Shown here piece by piece: positions 9,195 to 17,709 of a stretch of DNA of 64,000 nt; positions within the stretch are counted from its first letter, which is position 1; every line of letters begins with the position of its first letter. The stretch comes from CAYXWM01 sp964468805 (GTDB lineage: Bacteria; Bacillota; Clostridia; Lachnospirales; WRBF01). The stretch covers positions 92,244 through 156,243 of the forward strand of contig CAYXWM010000001.1 of the NCBI GenBank assembly GCA_964468805.1. The letters run 5' to 3'. The notes under the pieces were generated by a model. That model was not told the origin of the DNA and searched no databases. It saw only the letters and a list, made by a program, of their open reading frames with translations. The translations under genes were made by a program, and so were the position numbers.

Positions 9195-11414
9195 ATGAAA
9201 AAACGTATATTTGCAATATTTCTGGCCCTTTTAATGTTTACGGCAACTATGTCTTTTGTAAACACTTTTGCGGCATCATCCAGTTACACGGAAAGTAACA
9301 ATAAGGGAAACAACAGTGCCAAAGAAGCGGAAAGTATTTCCCCGGGGACTGTGGTTTCAGGATTTTTAGAGATGTGGGACAAAGATATATATAAATTTAC
9401 ACTACCCACCAACGGCAGATTGAATATAGACTTTTTAAAGGGCGACAAGCAGATGTCGGCAAGTATTAATACCCTATACAGCAGAGAATACGGCATCCTT
9501 ACCGCAATTGCAGGTGGCGATTATCCGGCAACTGCTGAATTTAAAGGAATGGAAGGTTGGGAACGGGTATATCCTTTTACAACCCGAACTATTCGTATGG
9601 CTCCGGGAGAGTATTATTTACAATTAATAGGCGGTACCAGTACATTGAAACCGGTTGATTTTGGCTACGAATTTGTAATTAACTTTACGCCGGAAGACCC
9701 CGAATTATATCAGGTAGTGCCAAACGGTTCAAAAGATACGGCAAACCCAATAAAGCTTAATCAGCCGAAAATCGGCAACCACAACGGCGGAGTGATAACT
9801 TATTATTATACAATTGACTTGCCTCAAGACACTACGGTAAAGTTGAAGTATGAAAAGCTTGAAGGTATAGACTGCCATTCAATCGAATTTTCTCAAGGAT
9901 ACAGTGATTATAAAACCTTTCAATTCGGATTGAAAGATAAACCTATTCCAAACGAAACAGAAAGCTTTAAAATGCCGGCAGGTGTAAATCATATTAGCGT
10001 GCAAAGTTTTGGTAACTTTTACACCGGCAGTACTGACAGCGAAAACCCTTACTATGATTACAAAATAACACTTTTAACAGCGGATGAAGTAAGCCGTCCT
10101 GAACCGACTCCAACACCAACCCGAACCCCGGCTCCAACTCCAACCCGAACACCAACGCCAACTCCAACTCCAACCCCAACCCCATCAGAGCCAACAGGCA
10201 CAAATCCGGGCGGTTTTGACTTAGAAGCCATAGCCGTGGGCGTTAAATTAAAATGGAACTCATTAAGCGGCGGCTTGGGCTACAGACTTTATCGTTCCCA
10301 AAGCTCGGGCGTTGAAGGTATTTCCGTTACAGATTTTTATATTACCTCCAACCAATTCGTTGATGTAAATGTGGACGCGAAGAAAACCTACTACTATACT
10401 GTTCGTCAGGTGCTTGCGGAAGCACGGCCCTTTAGCGGAATTCCGGAAAAATTGGGTCCTGCATCCTCACAAATTAAGGTGACCACAGGAAGCGAAATTT
10501 TAGGCGGAAACAGCTCCGATACATCATCACGCAAAAGGTTTATTCTAATGAAGCTTAACGACCCTATGATGAACGCAGACGGTATTTTGGAAGAGATCGA
10601 TCCCGGTCGCGGAACTACGCCCATTATTTATTCAAGCCGTACATTAGTACCCATTCGAGCCATTGTTGAAAAAATGGGTGGTACTGTGAATTGGGACGAC
10701 CGCACCAAAAAAATAGCCCTAGAAAATTCCGGCAAACACGTTGTAATGTGGTTGGAGGACAAATCCATTGTTGTTAACGGCTCAACTAAAAGCATAGATG
10801 TTACTCCCAAAAGCATTAACGGCAGAACCATGGTGCCCATACGTTTTGCGGCTGAAAACTTGGGCTGTCAAGTGGATTGGTTAAATTCGACCAAAGAAAT
10901 TGTCATTGTGTATTATGGTGACGGAAGCAATCTCGGCAGTTCTTCAGATAGCAGAGATTACGATCCTCCTGAAAACAATAACAACAACAGCAACAACAGC
11001 TATAACAATACCTCCTCCAACTCGGGCGATTTAATCGGAACATGGCATGGAGAAAATTTGGAAGAAGGCGACGAAGATTATGTTTATGAGTTTGCTTTTT
11101 TGGCTAACGGCAGATATTGCTTGTACAGCTCTTCAGGCGAAGCCGGCGGACCTTTAGCTGTTGTTATGGAAGTTGGCAACTATACCGTTTCAGGCGGTAA
11201 AGTAAGTTTAAAGGGTACACGTAAGTTTTATTCAAACGGGAACGAAATAAACTCATATTCAGTTAATTACTCCGCCGATTTTTCTGTCAGCGGCAGTACA
11301 TTGGATTGGACGGCATATGTGGACAATGCGGACGAATATTTCGCACTTCTGGATAAAGTTCGTCAACAAGGAAGATTGACAAAAGGCGAACCAAAGGTGA
11401 TTTGGGATTTTTAA
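9195..11414 (+). CDS. Secreted PPC-FN3-stalk-domain protein
   Basis: The protein has 739 residues. Order: signal peptide (1-27, MKKRIFAIFLALLMF), two beta domains resembling bacterial pre-peptidase C-terminal domains (~35-165 and ~170-295), a Pro-Thr linker (~304-333), a fibronectin III-like domain (~338-430, KLKWNSLSGGLGYRLYR), a stalk domain (~449-574, TLVPIRAIVEKMGG and RTMVPIRFAAENLG), an Asn/Ser-rich linker and a lipocalin-like C-terminal domain (GTWHGENLEEG). The ATG at 9195 is chosen since GGAG at 9182 is too close for the ATG at 9189. The FN3-stalk half is nearly the same as in the paralog at 16.2 kb. It is likely a surface protein of unknown ligand. Confidence 0.8.
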   Translation: MKKRIFAIFLALLMFTATMSFVNTFAASSSYTESNNKGNNSAKEAESISPGTVVSGFLEMWDKDIYKFTLPTNGRLNIDFLKGDKQMSASINTLYSREYGILTAIAGGDYPATAEFKGMEGWERVYPFTTRTIRMAPGEYYLQLIGGTSTLKPVDFGYEFVINFTPEDPELYQVVPNGSKDTANPIKLNQPKIGNHNGGVITYYYTIDLPQDTTVKLKYEKLEGIDCHSIEFSQGYSDYKTFQFGLKDKPIPNETESFKMPAGVNHISVQSFGNFYTGSTDSENPYYDYKITLLTADEVSRPEPTPTPTRTPAPTPTRTPTPTPTPTPTPSEPTGTNPGGFDLEAIAVGVKLKWNSLSGGLGYRLYRSQSSGVEGISVTDFYITSNQFVDVNVDAKKTYYYTVRQVLAEARPFSGIPEKLGPASSQIKVTTGSEILGGNSSDTSSRKRFILMKLNDPMMNADGILEEIDPGRGTTPIIYSSRTLVPIRAIVEKMGGTVNWDDRTKKIALENSGKHVVMWLEDKSIVVNGSTKSIDVTPKSINGRTMVPIRFAAENLGCQVDWLNSTKEIVIVYYGDGSNLGSSSDSRDYDPPENNNNNSNNSYNNTSSNSGDLIGTWHGENLEEGDEDYVYEFAFLANGRYCLYSSSGEAGGPLAVVMEVGNYTVSGGKVSLKGTRKFYSNGNEINSYSVNYSADFSVSGSTLDWTAYVDNADEYFALLDKVRQQGRLTKGEPKVIWDF

Positions 11415-11498
11415 TCTAATCGCCACATGGATAGATCGATTTAATTCACCCTGAGGATTTCCGGGTAAAGTATTGGCATGGGACTAAAAAAGCTTTTC

Positions 11499-11540
11499 AA
11501 CTTAAAAAGCCGTCATTTAGATGACGGCTTTTTAAGTTCG
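11499..11540 (+). terminator. Strong terminator hairpin
   Basis: An 18-bp perfect stem with a 4-base loop (TTAG) has arms at 11499-11516 and 11521-11538. The arms contain A5 and T5 runs, so it could stop transcription in both directions. Confidence 0.88.
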
Positions 11541-11577
11541 ATATTATATCCATAATATGAATATCAATTTTCAAATG

Positions 11578-11751
11578 TTATGAATTCACCCTTACCATTT
11601 TCCTCCGGTCATTGTCTTTCGGTTTACCGGTGAAGTTATAATTTATTACCCGTGCATTTGGGGCGTGGGTAACAATCAGTACATTTTTACTCTTGTATTT
11701 TTCTGCAACTATTTCACACACATCGAAGTTTCGTTTAATAAATGCTTTCAT
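11578..11751 (-). pseudogene. Histidine phosphatase family fragment
   Basis: A 57-residue open frame begins at an ATG complementary to 11749-11751. It reads as the middle-to-C-terminal part of a phosphoglycerate-mutase-like phosphatase: VAEKYKSKNVLIVTHAPNAR followed by VINYNFTGKP, where the VTH histidine is the second catalytic His. The N-terminal RHG motif and most of the fold are missing, and the bases up to the AraC gene end give no continuation. It is therefore a remnant rather than an enzyme. Confidence 0.55.
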
Positions 11752-11799
11752 ATTTTACCGCTGTCATTGGCGATTGCTCATTTTTAAGAATAACTGCCC

Positions 11800-12726
11800 T
11801 TACTTTTTGCTCACAGGAATCCAAATCTCCGTAATGTATTTACCGTTGCCCTTGCTATAATGCACTTCCAACTCAGGGGCGTTTGCTAAAAGGTAGTCAG
11901 AGGTTGCAAACCATTCTGTAAAAATACGTTTCCACATGGCAGCTGCCTGTTGTGCGGCTTCAATCATGCTTAATTCTTCTGTCCGGAAGATTGCCCATGT
12001 AGAAGCAGGAACATTAAGAGTGATAAAATCCTTTGGAACTTCAATATTTGATATAAAGTAACCTATCAAATAGGAATATGACGTATCAGTGCAATTGAAC
12101 ATTGCTGCATGTAAGGGTGTGTTGTCATCAAGATGAGCAGCACGGCGGATTTTTGTCATTGTACCGTCAGTTCTGCATAACTTCCAAAACTTCGGAACAG
12201 AGGTGAAGTTTTGATTATCCACAGTGCTGATTTCGGTAGCAACACCAAAGATTTCGAAGCCTGCTTTTTTCTCGATTTTATACTCCATAGCGGTTTCTCC
12301 TTTAATCGAGATGTGGAAAGCTACGCAAGGATAGGCTTTTAGGCGAAAACCACTTTCTTTCACAGCCGAGGGAGCAATGCCGTGCATGTTTTTAAATGCT
12401 CGGGCAAATGCTTCCGGTGATTCATACCCAAACTTTATAGCCGTGTCTATCACCTTAACCCTGCTGTCTTGAAGCTCAAAGGCAGCAAGGGTCAAGCGTC
12501 TGCGACGGATATATTCAGATAGCGGTATCTCAGCAATGTAAGAAAAGATTCGTTGAAAATGATGAACAGAGCAACAAGCAATTCGTGCAACTTCATTATA
12601 ATCAACTTCACTGTCAAGATGCCCTTCAATATATGTAATAGCACTGTTCAAGCTCTGTATTCGGTCTATATTAGAAAAGAAGCAGTTTTCGCTGTTAGTT
12701 TGGTCAATCTTTTTTCGCCAATCCAA
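11800..12726 (-). CDS. AraC-family regulator with GyrI-like effector domain
   Basis: The protein has 308 residues. Residues ~25-125 are the double helix-turn-helix of the AraC/XylS family (VARIACCSVHHFQRIFSYI and IKFGYESPEAFARAFK). Residues ~150-308 form a GyrI-like small-molecule-binding domain ending in TEIWIPVSKK. This fusion is typical of MarA/Rob-like effector-sensing regulators. The start is TTG at 12726 with GTGGAG 8 bases upstream, and no ATG lies near it. A separate GyrI-like protein is encoded 2 kb away. The ligand and targets are unknown. Confidence 0.85.
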   Translation of the reverse strand: MDWRKKIDQTNSENCFFSNIDRIQSLNSAITYIEGHLDSEVDYNEVARIACCSVHHFQRIFSYIAEIPLSEYIRRRRLTLAAFELQDSRVKVIDTAIKFGYESPEAFARAFKNMHGIAPSAVKESGFRLKAYPCVAFHISIKGETAMEYKIEKKAGFEIFGVATEISTVDNQNFTSVPKFWKLCRTDGTMTKIRRAAHLDDNTPLHAAMFNCTDTSYSYLIGYFISNIEVPKDFITLNVPASTWAIFRTEELSMIEAAQQAAAMWKRIFTEWFATSDYLLANAPELEVHYSKGNGKYITEIWIPVSKK

Positions 12727-12837
12727 GTAATCGTCTCCACTCTATTAAAGGATACAAAAATAGTCCGATATTTGCCTTGCAATTACTGAACAGATATTAT
12801 CAGTAACGATTTTATCGTTGAAAACATTACATATAAA

Positions 12838-13509
12838 CTATATCCCGAATCGCATAGGACAAATAACACGGCACATATTACATTCCACCGTATCAAAACC
12901 ACGTTCGGTTTTGCTGTAAGAAGTAATACGACATAATTTTTGATTAACAGTTCCATGCTGAATAGCATTAACAGGACAATTATCCAAACATTTTGTGCAA
13001 CTTTTTATGCAAATGTCTTCGCATAGTTCATCAGATTGTAAGTCTAAATCAGTCAAAATAGCTCCAACAGTCAGTAGATTTCCGTACTTGGGATTAATTA
13101 GTAAACTGTTTTTTCCAATCTCACCAATTCCACTTAGTACAGCAGCATGCTTCATGGAAATAAGACCTTTTCCTATCATATTTTCTTTATCCCAAAAATC
13201 ATATGGAGCATCGCAAGGTACAGGCACTGCTAATGCTTTAAATCTTTCTTCAATTTTTTTAGCTCCCAATAATGATATTTCGTCGGCCTTTTGGCAAATA
13301 AAGGAGTTGAAATGACCATAAATTAGTCGGGAATCTACTTTAGTAATACCCTTAGGCAGAGCAATTCCGAATACTATTACTGATTTACATCCCTCAAATA
13401 TATCAATAGGAGAAAACCCTTGCGGGGCGTTTTTAAATCGGTCAATATTAGCTATACCGCAAACATCTGCACCATATGAGATTACAACTTCTTTTATACA
13501 ATTCTCCAT
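12838..13509 (-). CDS. QueG-like 4Fe-4S reductase domain protein
   Basis: The protein has 223 residues and resembles the epoxyqueuosine reductase-like iron-sulfur family. An N-terminal ~160-residue domain (SYGADVCGIANIDRF, IGEIGKNSLLINPKYG) is followed by two cysteine clusters, CxxxCxxCxxxCP (CIKSCTKCLDNCPVNAI) and a second set ending ECNMCRVICP, enough for two 4Fe-4S clusters. True QueG proteins are longer and carry a cobalamin site with a C-terminal HEAT-like part, which is missing. The ATG at 13509 has GGGGTG at ideal spacing; an in-frame GTG at 13518 is the alternative. It is probably a redox protein, not tRNA-specific. Confidence 0.72.
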   Translation of the reverse strand: MENCIKEVVISYGADVCGIANIDRFKNAPQGFSPIDIFEGCKSVIVFGIALPKGITKVDSRLIYGHFNSFICQKADEISLLGAKKIEERFKALAVPVPCDAPYDFWDKENMIGKGLISMKHAAVLSGIGEIGKNSLLINPKYGNLLTVGAILTDLDLQSDELCEDICIKSCTKCLDNCPVNAIQHGTVNQKLCRITSYSKTERGFDTVECNMCRVICPMRFGI

Positions 13510-13878
13510 TTTTTTCACCCCAATATTTACTCCCTCGTTTCTTTTATTGTCCGAATAATTTCTTAAAGAAATAAAGGGTTTTATAGGCTAATCTTCTTTT
13601 CTTGCTTAAAATACGTTCCTGCTCAATTGCAACATTCATTTATATCCCAAATAATGACATTATATTGTACAATAACATAACTTTCAATATTTCAGATAAT
13701 TATTTGTAAATACATTTAATAATTACAACGAGTACAGAAACCGTGTTGGTTAGGTACAGGAGTTTTTACAACTAAAGCGTTGATAAACGGATGTGTTTTT
13801 ATAAAAACATATCCATTTTTTAGCTTCTGTGATATACTTGGGAAATTACTATATTATAATAGTTATGGAGGCTCAATA
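13510..13878. other. Intergenic region with one hairpin
   Basis: This 369-base spacer separates the divergent Fe-S protein and methyltransferase genes. It is AT-rich. A 13-bp imperfect inverted repeat (13789-13801 with 13802-13814) followed by T's could act as a terminator or attenuator on the + strand. A TATAAT lies at 13855-13860, close to the methyltransferase start, without a clear -35. No gene is seen. Confidence 0.4.
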
Positions 13879-14547
13879 ATGGGTATAAAAGAACAATTCG
13901 ACTATATATCCGAAAAGTATGACAAACAGCGTCGTCAATTAATTCCTTGCTTTGATGATTATTATAATCTTACGCTTAATGTTATGGACTTTAAAGGAGA
14001 AGTGCCTAAAATTTTAGATATAGGAAGCGGCACAGGTTTATTTTCTTCTATAGTGTTGCAAAAGTATCCAAACGCAGAATTTACCCTGATAGACTTATCC
14101 AAAAAGATGTTGGAAGTAGCCAAGAAACGCTTTGACGGAAGCAAAAACTTTAAATTTATTGTAGCAGACTATACCCGATATGATTTTGAAGAAAAGTTCG
14201 ACATTATCATATCCGCTTTATCTATTCATCATTTGTCCGGTGACCAAAAGGAATCGTTATACAAAAAATGTTACGACATGTTGAATAACAACGGTATCTT
14301 TGTAAACGTAGACCAAGTTTTAAGTCCATCACCGGAAATTGAATCTATGTTTACCGGCTTATGGCATAAATTTGTTGATAACAGCGGACTATCTCAAGAA
14401 GAAATACAAAAAGCTTATGAAAGAACCGGTTTTGATAATCCCTCAACATTAGCCGACCAACTGGAGTGGCTCAATAAGGCAGGATTTAAACAGGCAGACT
14501 GTTTATATAAATACTATCATTTTTGCGTACTTTACGCTAAAAAATAA
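13879..14547 (+). CDS. Class I SAM-dependent methyltransferase
   Basis: The protein has 222 residues. Motif I (KILDIGSGTGLFS, about residues 43-55), the acidic end of strand 2 (FTLIDLSKKML) and motif IV (FDIIISALSIHHLSG) are those of class I methyltransferases of the UbiE/Tam type. The ATG at 13879 is preceded by GGAGG 7 bases upstream, so the longer reading frame from 13780 is not used. It stands alone, facing a convergent GyrI-like gene across a shared terminator. The substrate is not predictable; a small molecule is likely. Confidence 0.85.
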   Translation: MGIKEQFDYISEKYDKQRRQLIPCFDDYYNLTLNVMDFKGEVPKILDIGSGTGLFSSIVLQKYPNAEFTLIDLSKKMLEVAKKRFDGSKNFKFIVADYTRYDFEEKFDIIISALSIHHLSGDQKESLYKKCYDMLNNNGIFVNVDQVLSPSPEIESMFTGLWHKFVDNSGLSQEEIQKAYERTGFDNPSTLADQLEWLNKAGFKQADCLYKYYHFCVLYAKK

Positions 14548-14623
14548 ATTTGACAGCAATTAATGTTGTTTAATCAAAAATGGTCAGTATTCACAAGAAA
14601 AACTCATATACCGGCTTTATGAC

Positions 14624-14664
14624 GTTAAAAGGCACATGGTTACTTTAACCATGTGCCTTTTAAC
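14624..14664. terminator. Bidirectional terminator
   Basis: A perfect 19-bp stem (arms 14624-14642 and 14646-14664) has a CTT loop and lies between two convergent genes. Both arms contain the A4/T4 run needed on each strand. Confidence 0.88.
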
Positions 14665-14678
14665 TTGTATTAAGAAAT

Positions 14679-15287
14679 TTAATTTTGTTGAACAACTGTA
14701 TATCGCAAGATAGTTTTTAGTTTATCCCTTTCTACTTTTCTTGCATCCGTTAGGTAAATCTCTCTGTGCTTATCCGAATTTCGAGAAAGACCGGTTTCTT
14801 GCATGAAATGTTGCATTAGTTCAAAGCTTTTAGGTTCATCGTCGTAGTCACCTTTATGCAACATTTGAACTGACAATCCATCTTCTGTTTCACAAAAAAA
14901 TGCTTCATCCAAAAGTAAATGTGGCTTTTTCTTTTTTACTGTTTGCAGTGCAAGCCCGGCAACGTCTGCTGTAACAAAATCCGGTTGTCTAATCATAATT
15001 GTGTAAGAATATGAGTTCTTGTTTTCAACATCACATTCATCCCAGACACCTTCAAGGGGATATACCGTATATTCAAAATATCCGTTAGGGGTAAAACCGG
15101 ACTTCGGCATCATTCTTACTGCATATGACAAAGAGTAAAGAACTCCTATTCTCTCTGCAAAGTCTTCGTCATTGGGATTTCCCTTGCCCTTGATTGCGAA
15201 AAACTTTTGCTTGGGAACCGTAATAATTTGGGGTTTATTTTTAGGATTATAAAGTTCTTTTTCGTGTTTTTTCCATTCGTGCTTAAT
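14679..15287 (-). CDS. GyrI-like small-molecule-binding protein, possible ATT start
   Basis: Protein homology starts at KHEWKKHEKELYNPKN and runs for about 200 residues (TVPKQKFFAIKGKGNPND, YPLEGVWDECD, HKGDYDDEPKSF, IYLTDARKVERDKLKTILR). This is the stand-alone GyrI-like family, usually ~200-210 residues. A perfect AGGAGGT (complement of 15294-15300) is followed by 6 bases and then ATT AAG CAC, exactly where homologs have ATG. An upstream in-frame ATG at 15356 would put the Shine-Dalgarno inside the coding region and begin upstream of a likely extended -10. So 202 residues from an ATT codon is the best reading, though a lost ATG in a silenced gene is possible. Confidence 0.75.
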   Translation of the reverse strand: MKHEWKKHEKELYNPKNKPQIITVPKQKFFAIKGKGNPNDEDFAERIGVLYSLSYAVRMMPKSGFTPNGYFEYTVYPLEGVWDECDVENKNSYSYTIMIRQPDFVTADVAGLALQTVKKKKPHLLLDEAFFCETEDGLSVQMLHKGDYDDEPKSFELMQHFMQETGLSRNSDKHREIYLTDARKVERDKLKTILRYTVVQQN

Positions 15288-15326
15288 ATTAATACCTCCT
15301 ACATACTCCGAATGCTTTCTGCATTT

Positions 15327-15361
15327 ATCATACCAAATGTAGTATGACAACAGCATGTCAT
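15327..15361 (-). promoter_or_regulatory. Extended -10 promoter and palindrome before GyrI-like gene
   Basis: On the minus strand TGGTATGAT (-10 at 15332-15327 with the TGn extension) lies 40 bases upstream of the ribosome binding site. Just upstream is a 6-6-6 palindrome ATGACA-ACAGCA-TGTCAT at 15344-15361, placed where an operator or activator site could be. Confidence 0.4.
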
Positions 15362-15392
15362 ATTAAGTTTAGAATATTAAGTTTGAATAATT

Positions 15393-15860
15393 CTACAAAT
15401 TCAACCTGTATCTCATTACACGAGAAATCTCTTCAAAGTGTTCTCGTTCATAAAAACGAATACCCTCAACATTATTTTTTAACACTGACAATTCAATATA
15501 CGAAAGATTTCTGTTTTGTGCCCATTGTTTTGCATTATCCAACAATAAGGTGCCTATACCTTGATTTCGGTAATCAGAAATTATAAATAAATCAATGATT
15601 ACGGCATAGTTATACGGAACATAGCAAGGAAAAGGCGGAGTTTTGTCCTCGCTGATATGCAGAAGTCCCACAACTGTATCATTTTCCACAGCAATGAACA
15701 ACTCCTCATTATCACTCTCAATAACAGATTTAGGGTAATCACCCTTTTCGCCGGCTTTCCTAAAGTAATCGGGTAGTTGGTTGGCGTTATAAGCAAAGAA
15801 TTGTTCATACAGATTTGAGATTTTATTAATGTGAATATGTGTGGCGGTTAATATTTCCAT
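15393..15860 (-). CDS. GNAT family N-acetyltransferase
   Basis: The protein has 155 residues and is a complete single-domain GNAT. Strand 4 and the acetyl-CoA loop read IIDLFIISDYRNQGIGTLLL (the R-x-x-G-x-G/A site), followed by ELSVLKNNVEGIRFYEREHF, the usual C-terminal half. The ATG at 15860 has GAGGTG 4-5 bases upstream. The substrate is unknown. It sits tandem and codirectional with the GyrI-like gene, separated by 105 bases. Confidence 0.85.
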   Translation of the reverse strand: MEILTATHIHINKISNLYEQFFAYNANQLPDYFRKAGEKGDYPKSVIESDNEELFIAVENDTVVGLLHISEDKTPPFPCYVPYNYAVIIDLFIISDYRNQGIGTLLLDNAKQWAQNRNLSYIELSVLKNNVEGIRFYEREHFEEISRVMRYRLNL

Positions 15861-16149
15861 GTGTCACCTCGCAAATGTAAAATATCTATATTTTAATCTA
15901 TAAAGTTTGGTTTTGTCATCACATCAAAGTGTAAATTTTTTTATAACAACCTAAAAATGCATACTCCCATTTGTATTGCAGTTCTTTATATTTTATTTGT
16001 TGTTGGTGACGGTTATTTACCAATACATGCTCTATATATTACCAATCACTCAAGTTTGCATAATTCTCTCATCTTTAAGATGGTAACGCTTCTTTCTGCC
16101 AACAATGATACGTATAAGGGTTAGACATTTTAAATTATGTAACTTTCTA

Positions 16150-16178
16150 TTGAAAGATAAACCTGTTAATGATATACT
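16150..16178 (+). promoter_or_regulatory. Sigma-A promoter of second stalk-domain gene
   Basis: The -35 TTGAAA (16150-16155), a 17-base spacer and the -10 TATACT (16173-16178) give a start near 16185, which leaves a 40-base leader containing AAGGAGG at 16214-16220. The rest of the 366-base spacer from 15861 shows nothing clear. Confidence 0.65.
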
Positions 16179-16227
16179 TTACATTACAATTCACTATCGT
16201 ATCAAACAACCACAAGGAGGTTATGTA

Positions 16228-17523
16228 ATGAAAAAGTTGATTGCTTATTTTATGCTTCTTTCAATTGTTCTTACCGTAACTCCGGCACAGTCTGTTTATG
16301 CCGAATATCAAAAGCCCTATTTTACAGGAAACTACAGGATAGTAAACGAGGATAGCCCCCAAAATGTTCCGCCTAATACCGTTGTATCTCAAGAACTCGG
16401 TACAGTGGACGACAGCAGCGGAAAAATAATATATTATTATTCGCTTATAATGCCGGGCGACGGAATATGTAATATTGAAATTTCCAGAGGCGGTAATTAC
16501 AACTATGGTTACACAATCATTAAATTTGACGACCCCAAAATTGAAATCGTTAATGGAATTCATGAAAAATATGTGGATGTGGGAGAAACATTCACAATAA
16601 GCCCCGAATTAAAGAAAGGTACATACACATTTTATGTATCAGCCGAACTTATACCGGAGTTGCATAAAAGTGAATATACAAGTAACTTTAAATTCCATTG
16701 GTCATATGAAGGTAGCGGCTCGGTTGATGTAGCCCCGCAACCAACACCTACACCAACACCTACACCAACCCCAATACCTACCACACCGCCAACTTTAACA
16801 GAATCAAACTTAGGTGGCTTTGACTTAGAGGCCATTGCAGTAGGCGTAAAATTAAAATGGAATTCATTAAGCGGTGGCTTGGGCTATAGGCTGTATCGCT
16901 CTGAACGTAGCGGAGTTGAAGGCATTTCAGTCACTGATTTTTATATCAAAAGTAATCAATTCGTAGACGTAAATATAGATGCTGACAAAACTTACTACTA
17001 CACCGTGCGGAAAGTGCTTGCCGAAGCCCGGCCGACTGAAGGCATACCCGAAAAGTTGGGAAGTCCATCTTCTCAAATAAAAGTGACAACAGGCAGCCAA
17101 ATATTAGGAGGCAACAGCTCAGAAAAGCGGAAAAAGTTTATTTTAATGAAACTTAACGACCCGATGATGAACGCAGACGGCATACCGGAAGAAATTGACC
17201 CGGGCCGAGGCACCACGCCAATTATTTATTCAAGCCGCACATTAGTACCCATACGTGCCATTGTGGAAAAAATGAAAGGAACTGTAGATTGGGATGCCGC
17301 TACACAAAAAATTACCCTGAAAAATGCGGGTAAAACCGTGGAAATGTGGCTGGAAAATAAAACAATCACAGTCAACGGCATAAACAGTCAAATAGATGTT
17401 GCACCTAAAAGCATTAACGACAGAACCATGGTTCCTATTCGTTTCGCTGCTGAAAACTTAGGATGCCAAGTGGATTGGATTAATTCAACCCAAGAAATTG
17501 TTATTGTGTATATGTCTGAATAA
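16228..17523 (+). CDS. Secreted FN3-stalk-domain protein (shorter paralog)
   Basis: The protein has 431 residues. Order: signal peptide (1-27), a PPC-like beta domain (~30-165), a Pro-Thr linker (~171-190), an FN3-like domain (~195-290) and a C-terminal stalk domain (~305-431). The FN3-stalk part is almost residue-for-residue the same as in the protein at 9.2 kb (LKWNSLSGGLGYRLYRS, NDPMMNADG, EIDPGRGTTPIIYSSRTLVP), while the N-terminal domain is diverged. This copy lacks the second PPC-like domain and the lipocalin-like tail. The ATG at 16228 has AAGGAGG at correct spacing. It is likely exported, with an unknown role. Confidence 0.8.
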   Translation: MKKLIAYFMLLSIVLTVTPAQSVYAEYQKPYFTGNYRIVNEDSPQNVPPNTVVSQELGTVDDSSGKIIYYYSLIMPGDGICNIEISRGGNYNYGYTIIKFDDPKIEIVNGIHEKYVDVGETFTISPELKKGTYTFYVSAELIPELHKSEYTSNFKFHWSYEGSGSVDVAPQPTPTPTPTPTPIPTTPPTLTESNLGGFDLEAIAVGVKLKWNSLSGGLGYRLYRSERSGVEGISVTDFYIKSNQFVDVNIDADKTYYYTVRKVLAEARPTEGIPEKLGSPSSQIKVTTGSQILGGNSSEKRKKFILMKLNDPMMNADGIPEEIDPGRGTTPIIYSSRTLVPIRAIVEKMKGTVDWDAATQKITLKNAGKTVEMWLENKTITVNGINSQIDVAPKSINDRTMVPIRFAAENLGCQVDWINSTQEIVIVYMSE

Positions 17524-17570
17524 AAGTTCTTATAGATGGAATTACACTTGCATTATGTCTAAACGTAAAC

Positions 17571-17609
17571 AAAGCCGCCCGATTCAGCTCAATCGGGTGG
17601 CTTTTTTTG
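17571..17609 (+). terminator. Rho-independent terminator
   Basis: AGCCGCCCGATT (17573-17584) pairs with AATCGGGTGGCT (17591-17602), with one G-T pair and a 6-base loop, followed by T7. It ends the stalk-domain gene. Confidence 0.88.
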
Positions 17610-17709
17610 TTTTAAAGGATATTTATTGATTCGGCTTTTAATCAAATATAATACTCTACGGGAGAACTCCTTCGGGACTAAACAATATCCAACACTTATA
17701 TTTAATTTC

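Noticed and set aside
10105..10190. Short repeats CCAACTCCAAC in DNA
   Set aside because: They are the codons of a Pro-Thr linker in the stalk protein, not a separate repeat element.
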